Shown: positions 8,210 to 17,094 of the stretch, piece after piece | How the letters are laid out: each line of letters starts with the position of its first letter | Numbering within the stretch: the stretch's first letter is position 1 | NCBI RefSeq assembly: GCF_001019615.1 | Contig: NZ_JNBQ01000031.1 | Location: 1 to 43,234, forward strand | DNA length: 43,234 bases | Source of the DNA: Cellulosimicrobium funkei | GTDB lineage: Bacteria; Actinomycetota; Actinomycetes; Actinomycetales; Cellulomonadaceae | Reading direction: 5' to 3' | Made by a program: the position numbers and the translations under genes | Notes under the pieces: generated by a model | What the model saw: the letters and a program-made list of their open reading frames with translations, nothing else | Told to the model about the DNA's origin: nothing | The model's database searches: none

Positions 8210-9520
8210 GTGAGCCATACGCCGTACGAGAACACCGACGCCCCCACCGCCGACGTCTCGGACGGCGCGGAGCCCGACGCCCCCGTCGACGACACGCTCG
8301 CCAAGCCCCGGTGGCGGCGGGACACCGCGATCTTCCTCTCCGGGCAGACGGTCTCCCTCTTCGGCTCGATGCTCGTGCAGTACGCCGTCATGTGGCACCT
8401 GACGATCGAGACGAAGTCCGGTGCCGTGCTCGCGCTGAGCACGCTCTTCGGGTTCCTGCCGCAGGCGGTCGTCTCGATCTTCGGCGGCGTGTGGGCGGAC
8501 CGCGTGAACCGCAAGGCGCTCGTCATCGCCGCCGACGGCACGATCGCCGTGACGACCCTCGCGCTCGCGCTGCTCATGCTCGGCGGCGCGGACGACCTCT
8601 GGCTCATCTACGCCGCCCTCGCGATCCGCTCCACGGGCGCCGGGATCCAGACCCCCGCCGTCGCGGCCCTGCTCCCGCAGATCGTCCCGACCAGCAAGCT
8701 GCTGCGCGTCAACGGGATCAACCAGTCGATCCAGTCCGCGATGATGCTCCTCGCACCGGCGGTCGCGGCGGCCGTCTACGCCAGCACGTCCATCGTCTCC
8801 GTGTTCTTCATCGACGTCGTCACCGCCGTGGTCGGGATCGGGCTGCTCCTGCTCGTCCCCGTCCCGACGCTCGCGCACGCCGCCGCAGGGGAGCGGGCGG
8901 GGTACTTCGACGACCTCGTGGAGGGCTTCCGCTATCTCGGATCCCACCCGTTCGTGCGCTGGGTCCTCGGCCTCTACGCCGTGGTGTTCCTGCTCATCGT
9001 CGCGCCGTCCTATCTCACCCCGCTCATGGTCGCGCGGACCTTCGGCGAGGAGGTCTGGAAGCTCACCGTGAACGAGGTCGCCTTCTCCGTCGGGATGCTG
9101 CTCGGCGGCGTGCTCCTGGCGACCTGGGGCGGGCTCAAGAACCGCATCGCCATGATCGTCGGCTCGACGTTCGTGTTCGGCGTGCTGTCCGTCGCGATGG
9201 GCCTCTCCACCAACATGTGGGTCTTCTTCGTCTTCATGTTCCTGCTCGGCCTGTCCGTCCCGCCGTTCTCGACGACCTCCATGACCGTCCTCCAGGAGAC
9301 CGTCGAGCCCGAGCGTCAGGGTCGCGTCTTCGGCTTCGTCGGCATCGTCATGGCCGTCTCGATGCCGCTCGGCATGGTCGTCTTCGGCCCGCTCGCCGAC
9401 CGCTTCACCGTGGAGTCGCTCCTCGTCGTCTCCGGGATCCTCATGTTCCTCGTCATCACCGTCGCCGTCGCCCTGCCCTCCGGTCGCCGCGCGATCCGTG
9501 CCGCGGCCCAGCACGACTAG
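8210..9520 (+). CDS. MFS efflux transporter, MefA-like DHA3 type
   Basis: 436-residue major facilitator protein. After a hydrophilic N-terminal tail, residues from about 40 on (WRRDTAIFLSGQTVSLFGSM, then LPQAVVSIFGGVWADRVNRK) match the pattern of macrolide-efflux MefA-type transporters. This includes the loop motif GVWADRVNRKALVIAADG. Other landmarks are GAGIQTPAVAALLPQIVP in mid-protein and a C-terminal VEPERQGRVFGFVGIV. A role in drug or metabolite export is likely; the substrate is unknown. The GTG at 8210 (VSHTPYEN) was chosen because CAGGAT lies seven bases upstream; another GTG at 8174 is in frame. No regulator gene is adjacent. Confidence 0.85.
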   Translation: MSHTPYENTDAPTADVSDGAEPDAPVDDTLAKPRWRRDTAIFLSGQTVSLFGSMLVQYAVMWHLTIETKSGAVLALSTLFGFLPQAVVSIFGGVWADRVNRKALVIAADGTIAVTTLALALLMLGGADDLWLIYAALAIRSTGAGIQTPAVAALLPQIVPTSKLLRVNGINQSIQSAMMLLAPAVAAAVYASTSIVSVFFIDVVTAVVGIGLLLLVPVPTLAHAAAGERAGYFDDLVEGFRYLGSHPFVRWVLGLYAVVFLLIVAPSYLTPLMVARTFGEEVWKLTVNEVAFSVGMLLGGVLLATWGGLKNRIAMIVGSTFVFGVLSVAMGLSTNMWVFFVFMFLLGLSVPPFSTTSMTVLQETVEPERQGRVFGFVGIVMAVSMPLGMVVFGPLADRFTVESLLVVSGILMFLVITVAVALPSGRRAIRAAAQHD

Positions 9521-10010
9521 CACTCGCCTCGTCGCGGTCGGGGTCGGGTCTACGGCCCGCAGGGTCTGGTCCGCGGTGAGGTCGGACCGTGTGCTCGGAC
9601 TGGCGCGCCGTCACCTCGGTCCGTCGGGCGGCAGTTCTGCGAGCGCGCCTCTGACGTCCTTCGCACACGGTCCGACCCCACCGCTCGTCCTGCCCGTCAC
9701 CGCACGAACCTCGGCCCGGTCCGGCGTCCCGTTCGGTCCGGGCGGGGGCCGGCGTGGACCAGTGCTGTACGCCTCGCCGTCATGCGCCGGGCGGCCGGAA
9801 GCCCGACGGCCAGGGCGAGCGCGGGCTCGTCGAACGACCCACGAGCGTGGTGCGCCGACAGCGCGGCGGGCGCGACGGTCGTCGGGCAAGGGGCTGCACG
9901 ACGTGGGCCGACCCGGGCCACCCAACCCGACCACGCGGGTCGCGAAACCGGCCCAGCCCGGCGCCCCGACCTCGCAGGTCGTGCACAGAGCCCGACGGTG
10001 GTGCGGAGGG
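9521..10010. other. 490-base stretch without a recognisable gene
   Basis: This gap lies between the convergent MFS gene (plus) and accA (minus). Reading frames are open on both strands, as expected at this GC content, but none gives a recognisable protein. I found no start with a Shine-Dalgarno and no tRNA. The only clear structure is the long inverted repeat at 9575-9682. The GC-rich remainder shows scattered short GGTCCG repeats. Confidence 0.6.
9575..9682. repeat. 20-base near-perfect inverted repeat, 68-base interval
   Basis: The left arm is 9575-9594 and the right arm 9663-9682. The 15 bases at 9580-9594 (GGTCGGACCGTGTGC) pair perfectly, and with one mismatch the pairing extends to 20. 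The left arm starts 54 bases after the MFS stop codon. It could form a very stable stem, act as a convergent terminator, or be the ends of a small non-coding element; no T tract follows either arm. Confidence 0.6.
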
Positions 10011-11810
10011 TCAGTCGACGATCTCGCAGATGGCCGTGCCGGAGCTGACGCTCGCGCCGGCGGTGGCGGAGAGCGAGCGGACGGTGCCGGCACGGTGGGC
10101 GAGGAGGGGCTGCTCCATCTTCATGGCCTCGAGCACGACGACGAGGTCGCCCTCGGCGACCTGGGTGCCGTCGGCGACGGCGACCTTGACGATCGTGCCC
10201 TGCATGGGGGAGGCGAGCGTGGTGCCGGAGGCGCCGCCGTTCGCCTTCGCGGCGCTGCGGCGGGCGGGTCGGCGGGCGGCGTTGGCGGTGCGGGCGCGGC
10301 CCGCCGCCATGCCGAGGCCGGCCGGGAGGACGACCTCGAGGCGCTTGCCGCCCACCTCCACGACGACGCGCTCGGTCGCGAGGGGCTCTTCGTCCTCGTC
10401 GGTGGACGCGGCCGGCGCAGGCGCGAGCGCGGCGAGCTGGTCGGCGAACTCGGTCTCGATCCAGCGGGTGTGCACCCGGAACGGCTCGTCGTCCGTGGGG
10501 ACGAACGCCTCGGCGTCGAGCACGGCGCGGTGGAACGGCACGACGGTCGGGATGCCCTCGACCTCGAGCTCGCGCAGCGCGCGGCGGGCCCGCTGGACGG
10601 CCTGCTCGCGCGTGGCGCCCGTGACGATGACCTTGGCGATCATGGAGTCGAACGCGCCGGAGATCGTGTCGCCCTCGGCGACGCCGGAGTCGACGCGCAC
10701 GCCGGGGCCGGACGGGAAGCGCAGGCGCGTGATGCGGCCGGGGGCGGGAAGGAAGTTCGCGGCGGGGTCCTCGCCGTTGATGCGGAACTCGATCGAGTGG
10801 CCGCGCACCTGCGTCGACGTGTAGCCCAGCGGCTCACCCGCGGCGATGCGCAGCTGCTCCCGGACGAGGTCGATGCCGGTGACCTCCTCGGACACGGGGT
10901 GCTCGACCTGGAGGCGCGTGTTGACCTCGAGGAAGGAGATGGTGCCGTCGGCGCCGACGAGGAACTCGCACGTGCCCGCGCCGACGTAGCCGGCCTCGCG
11001 CAGGATCGCCTCGGACGCCTTGTACAGCTCGGCCTCCTGGGCAGCGCTGAGGTAGGGCGCGGGAGCCTCCTCGACGAGCTTCTGGTGGCGGCGCTGGAGG
11101 GAGCAGTCGCGCGTCGAGACGACGACGACGGTGCCGTGCTCGTCCGCGAGGCACTGGGTCTCCACGTGCCGGGGGGTGTCGAGGTAGCGCTCGACGAAGC
11201 ACTCGCCGCGACCGAACGCCGCGGTGGCCTCGCGGACGGCGGACTCGTAGAGCTCGTCGATCTCGTCCGCCGTGCGCGCGACCTTGAGCCCGCGACCGCC
11301 GCCGCCGAACGCCGCCTTGATCGCGATGGGCAGGCCGTGCTCGGCGGCGAACGCGTGCACCTCGCTCGCGTCGGCGACCGGGTCGGGCGTGCCGGGGACC
11401 AGCGGGGCGCCGGCGCGCTGCGCGATGTGGCGCGCGCTCACCTTGTCGCCGAGCGCGTCGATCGCGGCCGGCGGCGGGCCGATCCAGACGAGGCCCGCGT
11501 CCAGCACGGCCTGGGCGAACTCCGCGTTCTCCGCGAGGAAGCCGTACCCGGGGTGCACCGCGTCCGCGCCGGAGCGGCGCGCGACGTCGAGCAGCTTCGC
11601 GATGTCGAGGTAGGTCTCGGCCGCCCGGGAGCCGCCGAGCGCGAAGGCCTCGTCGGCGAGGTGCACGTGCGGCGCCTGCCGGTCGGGGTCGGCGTAGACC
11701 GCGACGGACGCGATGCCGGCGTCGGCGCAGGCGCGGACGATCCGGACGGCGATCTCGCCACGGTTGGCGACGAGGACCTTGCTCAGGGGGCGGGTGGGGT
11801 TCGCGGGCAC
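10011..11810 (-). CDS. accA: Acyl-CoA carboxylase alpha subunit (biotin carboxylase plus biotin carrier)
   Basis: 599-residue fusion, the usual size of actinobacterial alpha subunits. Residues about 8-450 are biotin carboxylase: [23 protein letters not shown] opens the domain, then [11 protein letters not shown], the ATP-grasp glycine loop [11 protein letters not shown], and [18 protein letters not shown]. The C-terminal carrier domain has the biotinylation motif EAMKMEQP with K564. It uses ATP and bicarbonate to carboxylate biotin, which the AccD transferase passes to acyl-CoA for fatty-acid synthesis. AccD, AccE and the ligase BirA are encoded nearby. The GTG at 11810 has no Shine-Dalgarno, but TACCGT ends five bases upstream. 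It is separated from accD by six other genes. Confidence 0.95.
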   Translation of the reverse strand: MPANPTRPLSKVLVANRGEIAVRIVRACADAGIASVAVYADPDRQAPHVHLADEAFALGGSRAAETYLDIAKLLDVARRSGADAVHPGYGFLAENAEFAQAVLDAGLVWIGPPPAAIDALGDKVSARHIAQRAGAPLVPGTPDPVADASEVHAFAAEHGLPIAIKAAFGGGGRGLKVARTADEIDELYESAVREATAAFGRGECFVERYLDTPRHVETQCLADEHGTVVVVSTRDCSLQRRHQKLVEEAPAPYLSAAQEAELYKASEAILREAGYVGAGTCEFLVGADGTISFLEVNTRLQVEHPVSEEVTGIDLVREQLRIAAGEPLGYTSTQVRGHSIEFRINGEDPAANFLPAPGRITRLRFPSGPGVRVDSGVAEGDTISGAFDSMIAKVIVTGATREQAVQRARRALRELEVEGIPTVVPFHRAVLDAEAFVPTDDEPFRVHTRWIETEFADQLAALAPAPAASTDEDEEPLATERVVVEVGGKRLEVVLPAGLGMAAGRARTANAARRPARRSAAKANGGASGTTLASPMQGTIVKVAVADGTQVAEGDLVVVLEAMKMEQPLLAHRAGTVRSLSATAGASVSSGTAICEIVD

Positions 11811-11815
11811 GGCTC

Positions 11816-11821
11816 ACGGTA
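11816..11821 (-). promoter_or_regulatory. -10-like element for accA
   Basis: On the minus strand TACCGT ends five bases before the accA GTG, and the start lacks a Shine-Dalgarno, consistent with leaderless transcription. The 196-base gap to maf leaves room for a separate accA promoter. No convincing -35 is seen. Confidence 0.35.
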
Positions 11822-12006
11822 ACGCGTGCGCGCCGCGCCGATCACGCTCCCGGGCCGGGTACCGGACAAGATTGGAGAACATGCCAAGGCGCATGCGGGG
11901 CGGTTGGAGGAAACCTCCATAGCGGCGCGCTCCTGGGCCTCGCTCGTCCCGTGGGGTTGTCCGGCACCCACAAGGAGCGCGGACGACGGACGCCGGCCGT
12001 CCGGTC

Positions 12007-12666
12007 TCAGGAGCGCAGCTCGTGCCAGGCGACCCCGGTCTCCCGGAGCAGCGCGCGCAGCAGCGGGAGGCTGATCCCGACGACGCCGTGGTGGTCGCCC
12101 TCGATGCGCTCGACGTAGGGCCCGCCGAGGCCGTCGACCGTGAACGCGCCCGCGACGTGCAGCGGCTCGCCCGTGGCGACGTACGCGTCGATCTCGTCGT
12201 CGGTGAGGTCGGCGAAGTGCACGGTCGTCGAGCTCGTGGCCCCCGTCGCGGTGCCCGTCCCGCCGTCGGGCAGCGCGCGCAGGTCGACGAGCCAGTGGCC
12301 GGTGTGCAGGACGCCGGCCCGGCCGCGCATCGCGCGCCAGCGGGCGCGGGCGTCGTCGGCGTCGGCGGGCTTGCCGAGCACCTCGCCGTCGAGCTCGAGC
12401 ATCGAGTCGCAGCCGACGAGCAGGGCGGGGTCGTCGATCGGCGCTCCGGACCGGTCCTCGGCGAGCGTGCGCACGATCTCCTCCGCCTTCGCGCGGGCGA
12501 GGACGAGCACGGCGTCCACGGGGTCGAGCCCGCCGCGCTCCGCGGCGGCCGCCCGCAGGACCGCGTCCTCGTCGACGCCTGAGACGCGCACGAGGGGTTC
12601 GACGCCGGCCGCGCGCAGCGTCGCGAGGCGGGCGGGGGAGCGGGAGGCCAGCACGAGTCGGAGCAC
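12007..12666 (-). CDS. maf: Maf-family nucleotide pyrophosphatase
   Basis: 219 residues, typical for Maf/YhdE/YceF house-cleaning enzymes that hydrolyse non-canonical or modified nucleoside triphosphates. The N-terminal substrate loop LRLVLASRSPARLATLRAAG is diagnostic. VLARAKAEEI follows, then VGCDSMLELDGEVLGKPADADDARARWRAMRG, the Maf core, and HTGHWLVD. The C-terminal GLGGPYVERIEGDHHGVVGISLPLL, with the YVERIEG core, also matches the family. maf is often found inside actinobacterial acyl-CoA carboxylase regions, as here upstream of accA. The GTG at 12666 begins exactly at the conserved N-terminus. The AEC transporter ends 61 bases upstream on the same strand. Confidence 0.92.
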   Translation of the reverse strand: MLRLVLASRSPARLATLRAAGVEPLVRVSGVDEDAVLRAAAAERGGLDPVDAVLVLARAKAEEIVRTLAEDRSGAPIDDPALLVGCDSMLELDGEVLGKPADADDARARWRAMRGRAGVLHTGHWLVDLRALPDGGTGTATGATSSTTVHFADLTDDEIDAYVATGEPLHVAGAFTVDGLGGPYVERIEGDHHGVVGISLPLLRALLRETGVAWHELRS

Positions 12667-12727
12667 CCGCGCAGACTACCCGGCGGGCACCTGCGCTACC
12701 GGCCGGGCCGGGCGCACGACGGTCCCG

Positions 12728-13645
12728 CTACGCGACCAGGAGCGCCGCGACGAGCAGCACGACGGGCGAGCCGAGCGTCGTCACGAGGATCGTGTCGCGC
12801 GCGAGGATCTCGCCCCGCCCGAACCGCGCCGCATAGTTGTAGACGTTCTGGGCGGTGGGCAGCGCGGCGAGCGTGACGGCGGAGGCGACCGCGGCGTCGT
12901 CGAGCCCGAGCAGCCGGGCGACGACGAACGCCACGACGGGCATGACGAGGAGCTTCGCGACGCTCGCGACGCCGACGGCCGCGCGGGGCTCGCCGCGCCG
13001 CAGCGGCCTGGTGCCGTGCAGCGACATGCCGAACGCGAGCAGGATCATGGGGATCGCGGCGCCGCCGAGGATGTCGAGCGGCGCCATGACCGCCACGGGC
13101 GGCGTCCAGCCGGTCACGGAGACGAGGGCGCCCGCGAGCGAGCCGAGGATGATCGGGTTGCGCACCGGCTGGGCGAGGACGAAACGCCAGGACAGCCGCC
13201 CGCTCGTGGTCGCGTCGAGGACGAGCAGCGCGACGGGCGCGAGCACGAGGAGCTGGAGCAGGATCACCGGCACGACGGCGGTCGCGTCGCCGAGCACGTA
13301 CACCGCGACGGGCAGGCCGATGTTGTTCGCGTTCACGTAGCCGGAGCCGACGGCCCCGATGGTCGCCTCGGGGGCGGGGAGCCGGAGCCACAGCCGGTCG
13401 ACGAGCACGAACACGCCCGCGGTGACGACGGCCGCCGTCGCCGCGACGGCGAGCGGCGCCTGGAAGAGCGCGCCGACGTCGGCCCGCGCGAGGACAGTGA
13501 ACAGCAGCGCGGGGCTCGCGACGAAGAACCCGATGCGGTTGAGCGCCGTCCTGGCGTCGGGGCCGCCGATGCCGAGGCGCGCGGTGACGTACCCGGCCGC
13601 GACGACCACGGCGATGATGGCGAAACCGGTGAGGACGGCGCCCAC
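12728..13645 (-). CDS. AEC-family transporter
   Basis: 305-residue membrane protein with about ten hydrophobic segments, of the auxin efflux carrier/malonate transporter family (PF03547). Supporting features are the N-terminal AIIAVVVAAGYVTARLGIGG, the mid-protein VGSGYVNANNIGLPVAVYVLG with the NxGLP motif, and QPVRNPIILGSLAGALV. The C-terminal VTLAALPTAQNVYNYAARFG is also typical. Members carry small organic acids; the substrate here is unknown. The GTG start at 13645 has no clear Shine-Dalgarno. It lies 80 bases downstream of the DUF885 gene and could be co-transcribed with it and with maf. A link to malonate and malonyl-CoA metabolism is tempting but only inferred from position. Confidence 0.85.
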   Translation of the reverse strand: MGAVLTGFAIIAVVVAAGYVTARLGIGGPDARTALNRIGFFVASPALLFTVLARADVGALFQAPLAVAATAAVVTAGVFVLVDRLWLRLPAPEATIGAVGSGYVNANNIGLPVAVYVLGDATAVVPVILLQLLVLAPVALLVLDATTSGRLSWRFVLAQPVRNPIILGSLAGALVSVTGWTPPVAVMAPLDILGGAAIPMILLAFGMSLHGTRPLRRGEPRAAVGVASVAKLLVMPVVAFVVARLLGLDDAAVASAVTLAALPTAQNVYNYAARFGRGEILARDTILVTTLGSPVVLLVAALLVA

Positions 13646-13725
13646 GCGTCAGGTCCTCGGGGCGGGACCGACGCCGGTCGGCCCGGGCCGGCGCGAGGCC
13701 GTCCCGGGCCGTGCCGACGACCGGG

Positions 13726-15468
13726 TCACGAGGAGAGCGCGTCGCGCAGCACGTCCAGGCCCACCGAGCCGAGGTTCAGCGCGCGTGCGTGGAAGGCCTT
13801 GGCGTCGAACTCCTCGCCGCGGGCGGTGGCCGCCGCGCGCGCGTCGTCGCGCGTGGCCTCCCACAGGCGCTGCCCGACCTTGTACGACGGCGCCTGGCCC
13901 GGCCAGCCGAGGTAGCGGTCGAGCTCGAACCGCACGAACGAGTCGGGCATGTTGACGTTCGCGCGCAGGAACGTGAGCGCCTTGTCCGCGTCCCAGGTCC
14001 CGCCGCCCCACTGCTCGGGCGCGGGCAGGCCGAGGTGCACCCCGATGTCGAGCACGACGCGCGCCGCGCGCATGCGCTGCGCGTCCAGCATCCCGAGGCG
14101 GTCGCCGTCGTCGTCGAGGAACCCGAGGTCCGCCATGAGGCGCTCCGCGTACAGGGCCCAGCCCTCGCCGTGGCCCGAGACCCAGCACGCGAGCCGGCGC
14201 CACGTGTTGAGCGTCGCGCGCGCGTACACGGCCTGGCCGCACTGCAGGTGGTGGCCGGGGACGCCCTCGTGGTAGACCGTCGTCTTCTCGCGCCACGTGT
14301 TGAACTCCGTGACGTCCGACGGCACCGACCACCACATGCGGCCCGGCCGGGAGAAGTCGTCGCTCGGCGGTGTGTAGTAGATCCCGCCCGTCTGGGTCGG
14401 CGCGATCATGCACTCGAGGTCGAGCACCGGCGTCGGGATGTCGAAGTGGACCCCGTTGAGAGCGGTGATCGCGGCGTCCGACGTCTCCTGCATCCACGAC
14501 TTCAGGGCGTCGGTCCCGTGCAGCGTGCGGGTCGGGTCGGCGTCGAGCGCGGCGACGGCATCCTCGACGGTCGCGCCCGGCCCGGCGATGCGGGCCGCGA
14601 TCTCCTCCTGCTCGGCGACGACGCGCGCGAGCTCCTCGAGCCCCCACGCGTACGTCTCGTCCAGGTCGACCTCGGCGCCGAGGAACGTGCGGGAGAAGAG
14701 CGCGTAGCGCTCGCGGCCCACCGCGTCCTGCTCGGGGGCCTGCGGGGCGAGCGTCGTCTCGAGGAAGTCCGCGAGGCGCCCGTAGGCCTCGCGCGCCGCG
14801 GCGGCACCGTGCTCGAGCTCCTTGCGCACGAGGGAGCACGCCGAGGAGTCGTCGAGCACGGCCTCGGCCTCGGGGCCGGCGACGAACGTCGTGAAGAACG
14901 AGCTCTTCGCGTCCGCGAGCTCGCGCGACTGCTGCACGCCGATCCGCACCTGGCGGATCGCGGCGACGTTGCCGCGGGAGGCCGCCTCCGTGAGCGACGC
15001 CATGTACCCGTCGATCGCGGTGGGGAGGGCGTTGAGGCGCGAGGCGATGTTCTCCCACGCCTCGACCGTGCCGGTCGGCATGATGTCGAAGACGTCGCGC
15101 AGCTCCTGCACGGGCGACGCGATGTTGTTGAGGCTCGCGAGCGGCTCGCCCGCCTCGTGCAGCTCGAGCTGGAGGCCGATGCGCTCGCGCATCGCCGCGA
15201 GGGTGACCCGGTCGACGTCGTCGACCGGCTCCAGGCCCTCGAGCTCGCGCAGCACCGCGCGGTCGGCGTCGGCCCGCGCGTCGTGCCCGGCGGGCGAGAG
15301 GTCGGAGACGAGGTGGTCGTAGCCGGACAGCCCCATCGCGGTCGCGGCGATCGGGTCGAGCTCGGCGATCCGCGTGACGTAGGCCTCGGCGACGGCGTCG
15401 ATCGGCGTGGGTGTGCGGTCGGGGGTCCCGGCGGATGCGCCGGCGGGTGTGGTGGTGGTGTCGCTCAC
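13726..15468 (-). CDS. DUF885 family putative zinc metallopeptidase
   Basis: 580 residues, matching the DUF885 family (about 560-600). The metal motif is visible as H400-E401-G-V-P-G-H406-H407 in VYHEGVPGHHLQCGQ, followed by SGHGEGWALYAERLM, which supplies the downstream glutamate. GGIYYTPPSDDFSRPGRMWWSV before the motif and LNLGSVGLDVLRDAL at the end are also family-like. No signal peptide is seen, so it is probably cytoplasmic. The physiological substrate is unknown. The gene starts only 10 bases after the preceding membrane-protein gene. The GTG has TAGTCT six bases upstream, but the TAG of that hexamer is also the preceding stop codon, so a promoter there is uncertain. Confidence 0.88.
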   Translation of the reverse strand: MSDTTTTPAGASAGTPDRTPTPIDAVAEAYVTRIAELDPIAATAMGLSGYDHLVSDLSPAGHDARADADRAVLRELEGLEPVDDVDRVTLAAMRERIGLQLELHEAGEPLASLNNIASPVQELRDVFDIMPTGTVEAWENIASRLNALPTAIDGYMASLTEAASRGNVAAIRQVRIGVQQSRELADAKSSFFTTFVAGPEAEAVLDDSSACSLVRKELEHGAAAAREAYGRLADFLETTLAPQAPEQDAVGRERYALFSRTFLGAEVDLDETYAWGLEELARVVAEQEEIAARIAGPGATVEDAVAALDADPTRTLHGTDALKSWMQETSDAAITALNGVHFDIPTPVLDLECMIAPTQTGGIYYTPPSDDFSRPGRMWWSVPSDVTEFNTWREKTTVYHEGVPGHHLQCGQAVYARATLNTWRRLACWVSGHGEGWALYAERLMADLGFLDDDGDRLGMLDAQRMRAARVVLDIGVHLGLPAPEQWGGGTWDADKALTFLRANVNMPDSFVRFELDRYLGWPGQAPSYKVGQRLWEATRDDARAAATARGEEFDAKAFHARALNLGSVGLDVLRDALSS

Positions 15469-15478
15469 CCGGACGAGA

Positions 15479-16273
15479 CTACTCGGCGGCCGGTCGCGGG
15501 TCTGCCGGATTCTCCGGGTTCTCGCCGCGGTCGTCCTCGGCGGGGTCCGTGGCCGGGGCCTCGGGGAGAGCGTCGTCGGCCAGGGCCAGCAGCGCCGCCG
15601 CGAGGTCGTCCGCCCAGGCGCGGTGGTAGCGCACCAGGAGCACGCCCGTCGCGTCCGTGTCGTCCGCGGCGTGCCAGACGGCGACCGGGTCGCCCGGGCG
15701 CGGGCCCGCGGTGCCGTCGGGCACGACGACGCGCGCCGGGCGTGCGGTCCTCGCGCCGGACGCGGTGGTCACGACCAGCGTCGCCCGCACGACCGAGGGA
15801 CCCGCCGTCCCGGTGCTCGTCGCCGAGGCCGGCGCACCGCCGGCAGCCGTGCCCTCGGCGGTGCCCGTGGCCGAGTCCACGGCACCGGCACCGGGGAGCA
15901 CGAGCGTCCCGGTCGCCCGGACCGGTGCGGCGAGCAGCGCGTCGCGGCCGCGGGCGAGCCCCGCCACCACCCGGTCGTCCTGGTAGCGCACGAGCGCGAG
16001 CAGGGCTGTGACGAGGAGCCCCAGCGTCGCTACCACCACGACGGCGTCCGGCACGGGCCAGCCGCGGCCCGACGCGAGGCGCTGGTAGACGAGCAGCGCG
16101 ACGGTCGGCACGAACGCCACGGCCCAGGCCCAGCGACGCCAGCCCGGCACGGGCTCCACCGCCGGGAGGCCGGTGGGGTCCGCCTCGACCTCGTCGGCGG
16201 AGGCGGGGAGCTCGACGAGCACGCCCCGCTCAGGCAGGCGGCGCACGCGGGGCGACGCGCTCGGCGCGGTCAC
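15479..16273 (-). CDS. Hypothetical membrane protein in the acyl-CoA carboxylase operon
   Basis: 264 residues; I do not recognise a family. A short N-terminal cytoplasmic part is followed by two adjacent transmembrane segments at roughly residues 45-65 (WAWAVAFVPTVALLVYQRLA) and 70-95 (VPDAVVVVATLGLLVTALLALV). Next comes a soluble domain with a low-complexity Ala/Thr/Gly linker near the middle and an acidic, proline-rich tail. The GTG at 16273 overlaps the accE stop (GTGA), so translation is coupled to accE; a longer frame upstream is not needed. The order accD, acidic protein, accE, this gene, all overlapping or nearly so, suggests it belongs to the carboxylase transcription unit. No role is known. 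Confidence 0.75.
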   Translation of the reverse strand: MTAPSASPRVRRLPERGVLVELPASADEVEADPTGLPAVEPVPGWRRWAWAVAFVPTVALLVYQRLASGRGWPVPDAVVVVATLGLLVTALLALVRYQDDRVVAGLARGRDALLAAPVRATGTLVLPGAGAVDSATGTAEGTAAGGAPASATSTGTAGPSVVRATLVVTTASGARTARPARVVVPDGTAGPRPGDPVAVWHAADDTDATGVLLVRYHRAWADDLAAALLALADDALPEAPATDPAEDDRGENPENPADPRPAAE

Positions 16274-16530
16274 GACCGCAGGCTCCAGCGCCACGAGTCG
16301 GCGTTGTGCCGGCCGGAACGCCCGCCGAAGCTCTTCGCGGTCGCGCCGTCCCCGGTCCCGCGCAGCCCGCGCGCCCGGTTGGTCCACTCGTCGACGGGCG
16401 CGACGTCGTCCGGCAGCCCGCTCGCGGCGGCGGCTGCGGCGAGGCCGGCGACGAGCGCGGCGACCTCCAGCTCGTCGGGCGTGCCGCGCACGACGCGGAC
16501 GCTCGGGGCGTCGGGCCGCGGCGTGCTCAC
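16270..16530 (-). CDS. accE: Acyl-CoA carboxylase epsilon subunit
   Basis: 86 residues, the size of the small epsilon subunit (PF13822) that stabilises the alpha-beta acyl-CoA carboxylase complex in actinobacteria. The family pattern is clear: VRVVRGTPDELEVAALVAGLAA at the N-terminus, a central EWTNRARGLRG, and a terminal SWRWSLRS. It overlaps the upstream acidic-protein gene and the downstream membrane-protein gene, each by four bases (GTGA), so all three are translationally coupled. It usually directly follows the beta subunit; here one extra gene lies between. Confidence 0.92.
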   Translation of the reverse strand: MSTPRPDAPSVRVVRGTPDELEVAALVAGLAAAAAASGLPDDVAPVDEWTNRARGLRGTGDGATAKSFGGRSGRHNADSWRWSLRS

Positions 16531-17045
16531 TCGTCGTCCTCGTCGTGGTCGTGGTCGTCGTCAGCCCCGCGCCCCACGCCCCACTCGGGGACGGCGTAGC
16601 CCGCCTCGACGAGCCGCTGGCGCGCCTCGTGGCCCCACCGGTCCAGGAGCCCGACGACGTCGTCGAGGTCCGGCCCGCCGGGGTGCGTCATGACGACGTA
16701 GTCGAGGGTGAAGGTGTCGTCCTGCACGTCGGCCGGCGAGGCGTCGTCGTCGACCTCGTCGTCGGCGCCCGGGTCCCACACCGACGTCGTGAGGTCGGCG
16801 TGGATGCCGAGCGCACCGTGCAGCTCGTCGAACAGCCGGGCGTTGAGCGCCCCGATGCGGCCCTCGAGCGCGAGGACGCGCGGGTCCTCGTCGGCCTCGG
16901 ACGCGCCGAACTCGGCCCGCACCCCGACGGCCGTCTCGACGTACTCGTGCAGCGCCGCCGTGAGCGCGTCGACCGCGGCGTGCAGCGGCGCCGGGTCCAC
17001 CGACCCGAGCGGCACGGGTCCGTGCGTGGCGTCGTCGTGGCTCAT
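16527..17045 (-). CDS. Uncharacterised acidic protein between accD and accE
   Basis: 172 residues, not recognised. It starts MSHDDATHGPVPLG. A predicted helical part follows around residues 20-80 (LHAAVDALTAALHEYVETAVGVR, then LALEGRIGALNARLFDELHGALG). A short conserved-looking segment, DDTFTLDYVVMTHPGGPDLDDVVGLLDRWG, lies near the end. The C-terminus is extremely acidic and histidine-containing (GADDDHDHDEDDE). It has no membrane segment or signal peptide. The ATG has a good AGGAAGGA about seven bases upstream. It starts 49 bases after accD and overlaps accE by four bases, so it is made together with the carboxylase beta and epsilon subunits. An accessory or structural role is possible but unproven. 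Confidence 0.8.
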   Translation of the reverse strand: MSHDDATHGPVPLGSVDPAPLHAAVDALTAALHEYVETAVGVRAEFGASEADEDPRVLALEGRIGALNARLFDELHGALGIHADLTTSVWDPGADDEVDDDASPADVQDDTFTLDYVVMTHPGGPDLDDVVGLLDRWGHEARQRLVEAGYAVPEWGVGRGADDDHDHDEDDE

Positions 17046-17094
17046 GCGTGGTCCTTCCTCGCGAGGTTCGTCGGGCGCTGGTGCTCGCTCGCGG

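Noticed and set aside
6913-9520. Tandem MFS genes as a two-component exporter or a recent duplication
   Set aside because: The two proteins differ clearly in their N-terminal and loop sequences and have separate promoter-like elements; nothing suggests a heterodimer.
9498-11822. Open frame of 774 codons on the plus strand across the gap and opposite accA
   Set aside because: Mostly antisense to the clear biotin carboxylase gene; the part within the gap (9521-10010) has no recognisable protein features and no ribosome-binding site.
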